Shown: piece by piece, positions 1-6,317 of the stretch
Layout of the letters: the number at the start of each line of letters is the position of its first letter
Numbering within the stretch: position 1 is the stretch's first letter
Assembly: GCA_031290295.1 (NCBI GenBank)
Contig: JAITNT010000184.1
Coordinates: forward strand, 1-9,320
DNA: 9,320 nt
Direction of reading: 5' to 3'
Source: Clostridiales bacterium
GTDB lineage: Bacteria > Bacillota > Clostridia > Christensenellales > DUVY01
Translations under genes and position numbers: made by a program
The notes under the pieces: generated by a model
Told to the model about the DNA's origin: nothing
Seen by the model: the letters and a program-made list of their open reading frames with translations, nothing else
Database searches by the model: none

Positions 1-2
1 GC

Positions 3-1211
3 TCCGCTACCGTGCCTAAGGTCGCGCATTCGGTGAGGGACGACCACGTGCTGGTTATAGAGTACTACGAGGCGCCGAGCGCGAAATTTCCCGAGGGGCG
101 GCTGATAACCGCGGCGGGGTCTAAGCTGATAAACTGCCGCGCGCTGCCGTACGAGGTGGGCGCAGACGGCGGACCCGCGCTGCCCTTTACAAGACAGACC
201 GCCGTTACCGCGCCCGGCTCGTTTTGGGGGATAAGTATTTTGGAACGGGCTATCCCCGTTCAGCGCGCTTATAACGCCGTAAAAAACCGCAAGCACGAGT
301 TTCTTAACCGTCTGGCTATGGGCGTGCTCGCGGTAGAGGACGGGTCGCTGGACACCGAAAACCTCGGAGAGGAAGGGTTGTCGCCCGGCAAGGTGCTTAT
401 TTACCGGCAGGGGGCGACCCCGCCGAGGTTTTTGGAGCCGGGGAATATCCCGAACGATTTCTCCGCGGAGGAGGATAAGCTGCTTGCGGAATTTATCTAT
501 ATTTCGGGCGTATCGGAGTTCATGCGTAATTCCGCCGTACCTTCGGGCCTGACCTCCGGCGTAGCGCTGCAAATGCTTATCGAGCAGGACGACACGCGCC
601 TGGCGATAAGCGCGGAAAGCATAAGGAACGCCATACGCGGAGAGGCGCAGCATATTTTGCGAATGTATAAGCAATTCGCGTCGCTTCCGAGGGTGTCGCG
701 CGTCATAGGCGGCGACGGGGCGGTGGAGCTTCTTTGTTGGAAACGTTCCGACATCACGAGCGACGATATCAGCTTTATCAGCGAGAACGAGCTTTCGGAA
801 ACGCCTGCGCAGAAGCGTTCCTTTATACTGGACCTTTTGAAGGCGGGGCTTTTGCACGACGAGGACGGTAAAATCAGCAACCGCACGCGCGTGAAGATTC
901 TCGAGATGCTGGGCTTCGGTATGTGGGAAAACAGTCAGGATATCGACACCCTGCAGATTAAGAAGTCTATAGAGGAAAATATGGAGCTTGCCGCCTCGAA
1001 AACCGCGCCCGAGGTGCGGGATATCGACGACCACGATATTCATATCGCCGAGCACACGAAGTTCATGCTAGGCGGCGATTACGCGAGGTTTGTCGTAAGT
1101 AATCCCGGATATAAGGACAGCCTCGCCGCGCACATAAAGGAGCATCGCCTTTATCGGTCGCTTACGCAAGAGGCGGCAAAAAATATGCAAGGAGGACAAG
1201 CAAATGAATGA
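3..1211 (+). CDS. Phage portal protein, C-terminal part (5' end outside window)
   Basis: This is most of a portal protein, the dodecameric ring at one capsid vertex through which DNA is packaged and ejected. The frame is open to the left edge (codons Ser-Ala-Thr precede the GTG at 12) and no ribosome binding site is visible, so GTG 12 is probably internal. About 402 residues are present. Counting from GTG 12, the segment near residues 72-105 (FWGISILERAIPVQRAYN and following) matches the portal pattern of a Gly-rich stretch followed by a helix running into the clip/stem region. A segment near residues 155-180 (YISGVSEFMRNSAVPSG) fits the 'SGVS' motif of P22-like and related podoviral portals. 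A long helical C-terminal part follows. The stop overlaps the start of the next gene by 8 bases, indicating translational coupling. The family call is by pattern recognition, not by a search. Confidence 0.85.
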   Translation, partial: SATVPKVAHSVRDDHVLVIEYYEAPSAKFPEGRLITAAGSKLINCRALPYEVGADGGPALPFTRQTAVTAPGSFWGISILERAIPVQRAYNAVKNRKHEFLNRLAMGVLAVEDGSLDTENLGEEGLSPGKVLIYRQGATPPRFLEPGNIPNDFSAEEDKLLAEFIYISGVSEFMRNSAVPSGLTSGVALQMLIEQDDTRLAISAESIRNAIRGEAQHILRMYKQFASLPRVSRVIGGDGAVELLCWKRSDITSDDISFISENELSETPAQKRSFILDLLKAGLLHDEDGKISNRTRVKILEMLGFGMWENSQDIDTLQIKKSIEENMELAASKTAPEVRDIDDHDIHIAEHTKFMLGGDYARFVVSNPGYKDSLAAHIKEHRLYRSLTQEAAKNMQGGQANE

Positions 1212-1917
1212 ACAACCCGAAGTCGTATTTGAGGACAAGACCGCGGTTACGGAGTGCGCAGGCACGGACGGCGCGGTTCCCGAGACGGAGACAGACGGCT
1301 CATTAGGTAAATTCCGTACTCCCGAGGCGCTTTATAAGGCGTATTTGAGTCTGGAGACGGAGTTTACGAAGAAGTGCCAGCGGCTTGCCGGCATGGAAAA
1401 CGCGCAAAACGGGCGCGAATCCGAACGGAGCGCGCCGAAAACGGCGGAAACGCCGACGGAGGAATGCGCGGGTGAGAAAGCGGGGCGCGGGTCCGCCCGG
1501 AGCGCGCCGAAGGCGGCGGAAACGCCGACGGAGGAATGCGCGGGTGAGAAAGCGGGGCGCGGGTCCGCCGCGCGCGGGGAGGATATTACGGGAGAATTCC
1601 GCGCAAGTGCGGAGCAATTCTTCAGAGAGTATCCGGAATCGCGCGAACGGGTAGAGGAAATCGCCGCGGGGCTTCCCGACCGCGCGGGTTACGCCGACCT
1701 GCTCAACGCCTACATTAAGCTGTTGCGTACGCAAGAGAAAAGCGGAGCCGACGAAAGAAACGCGGCGATCGTGGAATACCTCAAGGAAAAGCGTACCGAC
1801 GCCCGCCCGCCTAAGGTGCTTACGGGCGGGGGCGGCTTCAACATGCTGCCGCCGCGCGCGCCGTCGAGCATTAAGGAAGCGGGGGAAATTGCCGGCGAGA
1901 TACTGGGGAGGAGGTGA
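1204..1917 (+). CDS. Probable phage scaffolding protein with internal 24-residue tandem repeat
   Basis: A 237-residue, highly charged, Glu/Ala/Arg-rich protein lies between portal and major capsid genes, the usual place of a scaffolding protein, which co-assembles with the capsid protein and is removed from the prohead. Start ATG 1204 has GGAGG at 1191-1195 with 8-base spacing. Residues 34-62 (from LGKFRTPEALYKAYLSLETE to the Gln-Arg-Leu that follows) resemble the N-terminal 'GKF...ALxKAYxxLexEFTxKxQ' motif seen in many phage scaffold-like proteins. Residues 76-123 are a low-complexity linker of two nearly identical 24-residue units. Residues 126-195 look helical, and the C-terminus (about 200-237) holds a GGGGFNMLPPRAP stretch and a basic end. 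The capsid protein has no N-terminal delta domain, which fits a separate scaffold. Function is inferred from position and composition. Confidence 0.65.
   Translation: MNEQPEVVFEDKTAVTECAGTDGAVPETETDGSLGKFRTPEALYKAYLSLETEFTKKCQRLAGMENAQNGRESERSAPKTAETPTEECAGEKAGRGSARSAPKAAETPTEECAGEKAGRGSAARGEDITGEFRASAEQFFREYPESRERVEEIAAGLPDRAGYADLLNAYIKLLRTQEKSGADERNAAIVEYLKEKRTDARPPKVLTGGGGFNMLPPRAPSSIKEAGEIAGEILGRR
1429..1572 (+). repeat. 72-bp in-frame tandem duplication in the scaffold gene
   Basis: Two adjacent 72-bp units, 1429-1500 and 1501-1572, match at 68 of 72 positions. Each encodes 24 residues beginning Ser-Ala-Pro-Lys and containing AETPTEECAGEKAGRG. The four differences are clustered in two places (positions 12-13 and near the end of the unit). 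The length is an exact multiple of three, so the frame is kept. The near-identity at DNA level points to a recent duplication or ongoing repeat homogenisation. Confidence 0.95.
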
Positions 1918-1940
1918 GGGAAATAGGGGGAGCAGAATAA

Positions 1941-1963
1941 GGGGGGCGGGAGGGAGGAAAGGG
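1941..1963 (+). other. G-rich tract with G-quadruplex-forming pattern after the scaffold gene
   Basis: The stretch reads as G6-C-G3-A-G3-AGGAAA-G3, that is four G runs of at least three with loops of 1, 1 and 6 bases, which fits the canonical intrastrand G-quadruplex pattern. It starts 23 bases after the scaffold stop codon and lies on the coding strand, so the mRNA would carry it too. The sub-motif GGGCGGGAGGGA recurs after the gene ending at 3906. Formation of the structure is not demonstrated. Confidence 0.6.
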
Positions 1964-2025
1964 CAAGTGAATTGTCTTAGCAAGGGGCGACGAGGGGGTG
2001 GGGAAAGAGAGGACAAGTTAGATCC

Positions 2026-2063
2026 GGATTGCCACACATCGGCTACGCCTCGTTCGCAATGAC
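2026..2063. repeat. REP-like palindromic repeat, copy A1
   Basis: A 38-bp unit begins GGATTGCC and ends GCAATGAC. ATTGC near the left end pairs with GCAAT near the right end, with a small inner GGC-TAC-GCC hairpin. The same unit occurs at 2138-2175, 4003-4040 (degenerate), 7928-7961 and 8105-8138, always in this orientation. It is preceded by GACAAGTTAGATCC, which is shared with the copy at 4003. Short palindromes of this general type are common in bacterial intergenic DNA. Confidence 0.85.
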
Positions 2064-2137
2064 AAAGAGGGTTAGGTTTGATTGTATATGGGGCGATGAA
2101 AGATGCGAAGAATGGAAAGAGCGGATAGAGTTAAACT

Positions 2138-2175
2138 GGATTGCCACACTTCGGCTTCGCCTCGCTCGCAATGAC
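2138..2175. repeat. REP-like palindromic repeat, copy A2
   Basis: The second 38-bp copy in the same gap is separated from A1 by 74 bases. It begins GGATTGCCACACTTCGG and ends CTCGCTCGCAATGAC. ATTGC/GCAAT form the outer arms. It directly abuts the conserved head of repeat module B, as A3 and A5 do in the other gaps, so A followed by B appears to be a composite unit. Confidence 0.85.
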
Positions 2176-2176
2176 G

Positions 2177-2331
2177 TGGCGGTTTCTAACCGAACAATAC
2201 GAGTATACCGTAATAACCCGGATAAGACTAAACCTCTTTAAGTCCGACTGAATCGGATTAAGCAAGCAAGGCGTTAGCCGAAGCGCAGCGCCGATTCACG
2301 CTTGGTCGGCTTATTCGCGTCCGGGCGGTAA
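2177..2331 (+). repeat. Composite repeat module B, copy 1 (head + hairpin H1 + H2 remnant)
   Basis: The head (2177-2246, TGGCGG...TAATAACCCGGATAAGAC...AAGTCCG) is shared with 4040-4108 and 8141-8209. It is followed by hairpin H1. CCGAC 2244-2248 pairs with GTCGG 2305-2309, and TGAATCGG 2249-2256 pairs with CCGATTCA 2291-2298. A 6-base bulge (CGCTTG, 2299-2304) lies on the 3' side only. Inside, GGCGTT pairs with AGCGCC using one G-U wobble. The final ATTCGCGTCCGGGCGGTAA (2313-2331) matches the 3' end of hairpin type H2, so this copy seems to have lost the rest of an H2 unit. The capsid gene begins 81 bases downstream, after an A-rich leader. Confidence 0.8.
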
Positions 2332-2411
2332 CAACAAAACAAGCGTTACGCATAGCAAAGGATTCTTTTGCAAATCAAAATGCGGGCGCAACAAAAAAGG
2401 AGAAAAACAAT

Positions 2412-3587
2412 ATGGTAACATTAAACAGTGCGGAAAACGTACTCAAAACGGTGTATTTGGACGTTCTTTCTAATCAATTGAACACGGGCGTAAATCCTTT
2501 TTACGCTCAAATCAAGCAGTCGTCGGACGACGTGTTCGGCAAGGAGGTGCGTATGCTTGCGCCTTACGGCGTCAACGGCGGCATAAGCGCGGGGACGGAG
2601 GACGGCGATTTGCCCCGGCCGAACGGGAATAAGTACGCGCAGTTTACCGCGACGCTCAAGAACCTTTACGGGCAGATAGAGATTACCGATAAGGCTATAC
2701 GCGCTTCGGAAAGCAGCTCGGGCGCTTTCGTTAACCTGCTTAACGCCGAAATGGAAGGCTTGCTCACGGCGAGTAAATTAAATCTCGGGCGTATGCTTTT
2801 CGGGAACGGCAGCGGTAAAATCGCCGTAACGACAAGCGTAGTTTCCGACCTTGACCACATCAAGCTCAAAAACAAGGCGGAGTTAAGGTACTTTACGGTA
2901 GGACAGGTTATCGATTGCTTCAAGAGCGCGACTACCTATTTTACGGGCGCGCGCATTCAATACATCGATTACGAGGGCGGGTATCTGTACCTGGACAAGA
3001 ACGTCACTATCGCCAACGAGTGCGATATTTACATTCAGGACTCTAAGGACAAGGAAATAACCGGGCTCGGCGCGATTTTTGACACCGCGAAGCCTATTTA
3101 CGGGCTTAACCGCACGCAGAACACCTGGCTTAATCCGACGGCGGCGGCGCTTCCCGCGGAGGCGAACGACATTACCGACGCCGAGATTCAGAAGGCCGTG
3201 GACGTTATGGAGGAGCGGTGCGGCTCCTCGCCCGACATGATACTTTGCTCGGCGGGCGTAAGGCGCAATTATCAGCAGTATCAGCTGTCCTTTAAGCGCA
3301 ACACCGACGTTATGGAGCTTGCGGGCGGCTACAAGGCGATAAGCTACAACGGTATTCCTATCGTTTATGACCGTTTCTGCCCGAGCGGAACGATGTATCT
3401 GCTTAACAGCAAGGATTTTGTGCTAAGTCAGCTGTGCGACTGGCGCTGGCTCGAGACCGAGAACGGCAAGATTTTACGCCAAAGCACGGGTAAGGCGGCG
3501 TACACCGCTACGCTGGTTAAGTACGCGGAGCTTATTTGCCGCAAGCCCGGCGGGCAGTCCGTTATCACGGGTATCAAGGATGTATAA
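2412..3587 (+). CDS. Phage major capsid protein (HK97 fold)
   Basis: This 391-residue protein is the main shell subunit. Start ATG 2412 has AAGGAG at 2397-2402 with a 9-base A-rich spacer, fitting a highly expressed gene. Residues about 40-100 look like the extended E-loop region, about 100-130 a spine helix (FVNLLNAEMEGLLTASKLNLGR region, followed by MLFGNGSG), and about 255-330 the A-domain with alternating helices and strands (AEIQKAVDVMEER, MILCSAGVRRNY, YNGIPIVYDRFCP). The C-terminal YAELICRKPGGQSVITGI is typical of capsid proteins in this class. There is no N-terminal delta domain and no protease gene nearby, consistent with a separate scaffold (1204-1917). The last 8 bases overlap the next gene. 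The call rests on family pattern, position and length. Confidence 0.85.
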   Translation: MVTLNSAENVLKTVYLDVLSNQLNTGVNPFYAQIKQSSDDVFGKEVRMLAPYGVNGGISAGTEDGDLPRPNGNKYAQFTATLKNLYGQIEITDKAIRASESSSGAFVNLLNAEMEGLLTASKLNLGRMLFGNGSGKIAVTTSVVSDLDHIKLKNKAELRYFTVGQVIDCFKSATTYFTGARIQYIDYEGGYLYLDKNVTIANECDIYIQDSKDKEITGLGAIFDTAKPIYGLNRTQNTWLNPTAAALPAEANDITDAEIQKAVDVMEERCGSSPDMILCSAGVRRNYQQYQLSFKRNTDVMELAGGYKAISYNGIPIVYDRFCPSGTMYLLNSKDFVLSQLCDWRWLETENGKILRQSTGKAAYTATLVKYAELICRKPGGQSVITGIKDV

Positions 3588-3906
3588 CGGCAAGACCGAG
3601 GTAACGGGCGATCTGTACGACATCACTGGACGGCTGGCGGCGCTCGACGAAGATTACTTCGTTTTGCGCGACGTGCGGAAGGGCAGGTTCGAGCTGCACC
3701 GCCGCAAGGCTCGGGGCGGAACGTACGCTTTGACTATTCCGTTTGACAGGCTGGACGCGCGCACGCTCGAATACGTGAGAAAAACGAGGGCGGAGCGCGC
3801 GGACGCGTTGTTCAGGGAAATCGACGAGGAAAACCGCAGGCTGGAAAGCAAGCGGGATAAGGCGATAATTGACGGGGCTGCGGAGAGGGTGAAGGCGTGT
3901 AGGTAG
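3580..3906 (+). CDS. Small phage protein downstream of major capsid protein, function unknown
   Basis: A 108-residue protein whose ATG 3580 lies inside the last codons of the capsid gene (8-base overlap). The only purine-rich sequence before it, AAGGA, runs directly into the ATG, so translation probably depends on ribosomes finishing the capsid gene. Residues 1-60 look beta-rich and compact (TGDLYDITGRLAALDEDYFV, then a basic GRFELHRRKARGG stretch and IPFDRLDARTL). Residues 66-108 form a charged helix (RKTRAERADALFREIDEENR), possibly a coiled coil. Proteins with this 'GDLYDI...YFVLRD...GRFELH...PFDRLDARTL' appearance follow the capsid gene in other Clostridia phages as I recall them, but I know no assigned role. 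A capsid decoration, connector or assembly factor are all possible. Confidence 0.75.
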   Translation: MYNGKTEVTGDLYDITGRLAALDEDYFVLRDVRKGRFELHRRKARGGTYALTIPFDRLDARTLEYVRKTRAERADALFREIDEENRRLESKRDKAIIDGAAERVKACR

Positions 3907-3913
3907 TTTAAGC

Positions 3914-3938
3914 GGGGAGGGCGGGAGGGAAAAGGGGG
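3914..3938 (+). other. G-quadruplex-forming pattern with one-base loops after the small phage gene
   Basis: Starting 7 bases after the stop codon, the coding strand reads GGGGAGGGCGGGAGGG, then AAAA and G5. Four G runs separated by single-base loops is the pattern known to give very stable parallel quadruplexes. GGGCGGGAGGGA is identical to part of the tract after the scaffold gene (1941-1963). It merges into the 11-bp tandem repeat at 3935. Structure formation is a prediction from pattern only. Confidence 0.6.
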
Positions 3939-3989
3939 AAAGAGAGGGGAAAGAGAGGGGAAAGAGAGGGGAAAGAGAGGGGAAAGAGG
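3935..3989 (+). repeat. 11-bp tandem repeat GGGGAAAGAGA, five units
   Basis: Four exact copies of GGGGAAAGAGA (3935-3978) and a fifth with a single change at its last base (3979-3989). All bases are purines on the coding strand. The G4 runs recur every 11 bases with 7-base loops (AAAGAGA), so this also meets the G-quadruplex pattern, and the pure purine strand is a candidate for triplex formation. It leads directly into the GACAAGTTAGAACC sequence before repeat A3. Copy number is likely to vary between strains by slippage. Confidence 0.9.
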
Positions 3990-4002
3990 ACAAGTTAGAA
4001 CC

Positions 4003-4040
4003 GGATTGCCACGTCGCTTACGCTCCTAGCTAAGGACAAT
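4003..4040. repeat. REP-like palindromic repeat, copy A3 (degenerate right arm)
   Basis: The left part, GGATTGCCACGTCGCTTACG, is identical to the copies at 7928 and the first 17 bases match 8105. The right part reads CTCCTAGCTAAGGACAATGG instead of CTCCTCGCAATGACAATGG, so the outer ATTGC/GCAAT pairing is lost. It is preceded by GAGGACAAGTTAGAACC, as before A1, and followed at once by module B, as A2 and A5 are. Confidence 0.8.
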
Positions 4041-4254
4041 GGCAGCTTTTAATCGTACTGTACGGGTATGCAGTAATAACCCGTATAAGACTATGCCGTT
4101 GAAGTCCGCCCGAATGCGAAGAAGCGAGACGAAGCCGCCGCTAAGGCGGCGAGCGAACGAGCATTCGCGTCTGGGCGGCAAAAGTCCGACTGAATCGGAT
4201 TAAGCAAGCAAGGCGCTAGCCGCTGCGCAGCGCCGATTCACGCTTGGTCGGCTA
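4040..4254 (+). repeat. Composite repeat module B, copy 2 (head + hairpin H2 + hairpin H1)
   Basis: This is the most complete copy. The head 4040-4108 matches the head at 8141-8209 at about 59 of 69 positions. Hairpin H2: CCGCC 4106-4110 pairs with GGCGG 4174-4178, CGAATGC 4111-4117 with GCATTCG 4161-4167, and the apical GCCGCC 4134-4139 with GGCGGC 4145-4150. Hairpin H1: CCGAC 4186-4190 pairs with GTCGG 4247-4251, TGAATCGG 4191-4198 with CCGATTCA 4233-4240, and the inner GGCGCT 4212-4217 with AGCGCC 4229-4234. Both hairpins carry a 5-6-base bulge at the same place on the 3' side. The connector gene starts 25 bases after the element, and its ribosome binding site is outside it. Confidence 0.85.
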
Positions 4255-4279
4255 AACAAAAAATTGGAGGAATTTTTAC

Positions 4280-4807
4280 ATGAAATTATCGGAGGTAATT
4301 GCGCTTACGGCGTTTTATCTTAAAATTAAGAGCTACGAGGCGGACGCGGAAAGGCTTTCGCTTTTGACTAAGTGCGCTAATCTTGTTTACCGCGCGTCGG
4401 CGCGGGAATATTTACCGCTGTACTTTACCGAAACGGCGGAGGTAAGCGAACAAGCGATGCAATTCCGCTCGCTTGCTAGGAACGTTATACGCATAAAAAG
4501 CGTGACGGACGAGACGGGTATAGAGGTTGCGTACGCCATAAGACCCGATTGCCTGGCGACGGAGACGGGACGGATAGTCGTGACCTACGCTTATCTGCCC
4601 GACGAGGCGGGGTATGAGGACGAGCTTGATTATACGGACGCCCGGGTGGACGTAAGTCTGCTTGCGTACGGGACGGCGGCGGAATACTGCCTGATTAACG
4701 GGCTGTACGAGGACGCGGGTATTTGGGACGCGCGCTACCGCGCCGCGGTTATGTCGGCGGCAAGGCCGAGAAACGGCGTGAAGCTTCCCGGGCGGAGGTG
4801 GACATGA
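4280..4807 (+). CDS. Head-to-tail connector (adaptor) protein
   Basis: A 175-residue protein following the capsid block, at the position where phages encode the ring that docks below the portal (gp4 in P22-type phages, gp6-like in others). ATG 4280 has GGAGG at 4266-4270 with 9-base spacing. The N-terminal half is helical (VIALTAFYLKI, then LSLLTKCANLVYRASAREYL). A central strand-rich part covers residues 50-105 (NVIRIKSVTDETGIEVAYAI, IVVTYAYLP). A C-terminal helix (VDVSLLAYGTAAEYCLINGL, then YEDAGIWDARYRAAV) ends in a basic RNGVKLPGRRW tail. This layout of helix bundle, small beta region and Arg-rich end closing in 'R.W' resembles podoviral adaptors of Firmicutes phages. The stop shares ATGA with the next start. 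The function is inferred mainly from position and layout. Confidence 0.65.
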   Translation: MKLSEVIALTAFYLKIKSYEADAERLSLLTKCANLVYRASAREYLPLYFTETAEVSEQAMQFRSLARNVIRIKSVTDETGIEVAYAIRPDCLATETGRIVVTYAYLPDEAGYEDELDYTDARVDVSLLAYGTAAEYCLINGLYEDAGIWDARYRAAVMSAARPRNGVKLPGRRWT

Positions 4808-6282
4808 TAGCGCCCGTAAATATGCCCTCGAAGAGGGTATCGCATATGCTTGTCGATATTCCGGGCTTTTCGGGCGGCGTTTATTCCGCCGCCGACGAGA
4901 ACAGACTGCCGTACGCGTACGCCGCTAAGTCCTATAACTTCAGGCTTTCGGACGGCGCGCTGCGCGACGGCTCCGGCTTCAAAAGGGTAGGAATGCCCGC
5001 TATCGACGGCGCCGCGGGCTTGCCGCCGCTGGGGCAGAGGATACGCGGGATTTGGCATTATAAGCGTATGCACCCCGTTCATAATCAGCGCGCGGACGAA
5101 ATTGTGGCGTGGGCCGCCGACGGGTACGTTTATGCCTACAGGACGACGGGAACGGCTTTTGCTTTTGTCAATCTGGGAATACATTTCGCTACCGAGCCGA
5201 CGGCGATTAATTACCGGCTTAATTCCGAGGACGTTCTGCTTATATCGGCGCGCGGCGAGCAAATGCGCGTCTATAACGGCGAGGGCTATTACGGCGTAAT
5301 TAACTCGCCCTGCATGCTTTCCGCCGATATTCACGCCGAAAGACTTTTTGCGGTAGTAGGCGACGACCCGTACGCGGTTTTGTTCTCGGACGACCTCGAC
5401 CCTACTAACTGGAGCGTGAGCGGCACGGAGGCGGGGTTCATCGAGCTTGCGGACGGACGGGGCGCGGTGCGCAGGGTGGTGAGCTTTTTTGACTACGTTT
5501 ATGTTTTCCGCGACTACGGGATAAGCAGAATCAGCGGGTACGGCGACCAATCGCAATTCTCGGTGACGCATGTTTTTACCTCGGGCGGACGGATATTTCC
5601 GAGCACGGTCGCCGTTTGCGGAGAGCTGATAATCTTTGCCGCGACGGACGGAGTATATATCTTTGACGGGCTTAATTGCTCGAGTATACTTTCGGAAATT
5701 TCGGAGCGCATGAGCTTAGGCGATTCGCACGGCGCATACTATAACGGACGCTACTGGCTGGCTTGCGGCTTCGACTACAAGGACGGCAACGAAATTCTGG
5801 ACGAGGCGGGCGGCTGCGTCAATAATACGCTGCTCGAATACGACGTGAGAAGCGGCGGCTTCACGCTTACGCGGGGCTTCGATATCTGCGGCCTTTTGCA
5901 GTATGAAAACGACAGGCACTACTTTCTTTTGGCGCTTGCGGCAAAGAATACCGACGGCAGAATGTTCTTCCTTAATTCGGACGGCAGGGCGGACGGTACG
6001 GCGCTTCCTAAGAACTGGACCTCGCCGATGTCCGACCTCTCTAATCCGGACAAATACAAGGCGGTCAGGGAAATACATCTTGTCAGCCGCACCGACTGCA
6101 CGGTTACGGTGCGGACGGACGAAAGGACGGAGAGCTTCGCGGTTAAGGGCGCGGGCGGCGTTCAGCGAGTGCATTGCAACGTCGGAGGACGGCTCGTGTC
6201 GGTAAGCTTCGATTGTTATGAGCCGGACTGTTACATCAGTCATCCTATGCTGAAGCTTGCGTTAAGCGGCGGAGGTATATGA
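4804..6282 (+). CDS. Phage tail nozzle / DNA stabilisation protein, beta-propeller-like
   Basis: The best start is ATG 4804. It overlaps the upstream stop as ATGA and has GGAGG at 4794-4798 with 5-base spacing. The frame is open to an ATG at 4723, but that would overlap the connector gene by 85 bases and has no good binding site. The 492-residue product consists of repeated beta-strand blades: AWAADGYVYAYRTTG (about 103-117), VLLISARGEQMRVYNGEGYY (144-163), LFAVVGDDPYAVLFSDDLDP (181-200) followed by TNWSV, VVSFFDYVYVFRDYGISRIS (225-244), LIIFAATDGVYIFDG (275-289), NGRYWLACGFDYKDG (314-328). The 'YVYVFRDYGIS' and 'DLDPTNW' patterns occur in podoviral tail nozzle and head-completion proteins such as P22 gp10-type propellers. 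It likely forms the short tube below the connector. The exact family is not verified. Confidence 0.7.
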   Translation: MIAPVNMPSKRVSHMLVDIPGFSGGVYSAADENRLPYAYAAKSYNFRLSDGALRDGSGFKRVGMPAIDGAAGLPPLGQRIRGIWHYKRMHPVHNQRADEIVAWAADGYVYAYRTTGTAFAFVNLGIHFATEPTAINYRLNSEDVLLISARGEQMRVYNGEGYYGVINSPCMLSADIHAERLFAVVGDDPYAVLFSDDLDPTNWSVSGTEAGFIELADGRGAVRRVVSFFDYVYVFRDYGISRISGYGDQSQFSVTHVFTSGGRIFPSTVAVCGELIIFAATDGVYIFDGLNCSSILSEISERMSLGDSHGAYYNGRYWLACGFDYKDGNEILDEAGGCVNNTLLEYDVRSGGFTLTRGFDICGLLQYENDRHYFLLALAAKNTDGRMFFLNSDGRADGTALPKNWTSPMSDLSNPDKYKAVREIHLVSRTDCTVTVRTDERTESFAVKGAGGVQRVHCNVGGRLVSVSFDCYEPDCYISHPMLKLALSGGGI

Positions 6283-6317
6283 CGGATTACGGGTTTTTGG
6301 GTGAGGAGGAAGTATGA
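6279..6317 (+). CDS. Twelve-codon mini-ORF linking nozzle and next gene
   Basis: ATG 6279 overlaps the nozzle stop (ATGA 6279-6282). The ORF encodes MTDYGFLGEEEV, and its TGA 6315-6317 overlaps the next start (ATGA 6314-6317), so it bridges the two genes without a gap. GGAGG at 6271-6275 lies only 3 bases before the start, which is short. Its first codons (ATGACGGATTACGG) nearly repeat those of the following gene (ATGATAGATTACGG) 35 bases on, each with GGAGG upstream, so it may be a duplicated translation start. It may act as a coupling peptide or be a chance relic. Low confidence as a true protein. Confidence 0.35.
   Translation: MTDYGFLGEEEV

Noticed and set aside
1385..1654. Arginine-rich 89-codon frame on the plus strand
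   Set aside because: It is the out-of-frame reading of the tandem repeat in the scaffold gene (runs of Arg-Lys-Arg) with no suitable binding site.
1303..2037. 244-codon open frame on the minus strand opposite the scaffold gene
   Set aside because: Its product is Arg/Pro/Phe-rich low complexity, contains the mirror of the 24-residue tandem repeat and runs into the G-rich gap; it is a shadow of GC-rich coding DNA.
2029..2241. 70-codon frame in the first gap
   Set aside because: It translates repeats A1, A2 and the head of module B, has no ribosome binding site, and no protein-like composition.
4182..4254. tRNA or known riboswitch in the H1 hairpin
   Set aside because: The fold is one long bulged hairpin without cloverleaf arms, TTC-loop or CCA, and matches no riboswitch core I know.
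4723..4803. Upstream start for the nozzle gene at ATG 4723
   Set aside because: It lies within the connector gene with an 85-base overlap and no good binding site, whereas ATG 4804 has GGAGG and an ATGA overlap.
4735..5571. 278-codon minus-strand frame opposite the nozzle gene
   Set aside because: No binding site, Arg/Val-biased product, and full overlap with a well-supported gene that has a good start and context.
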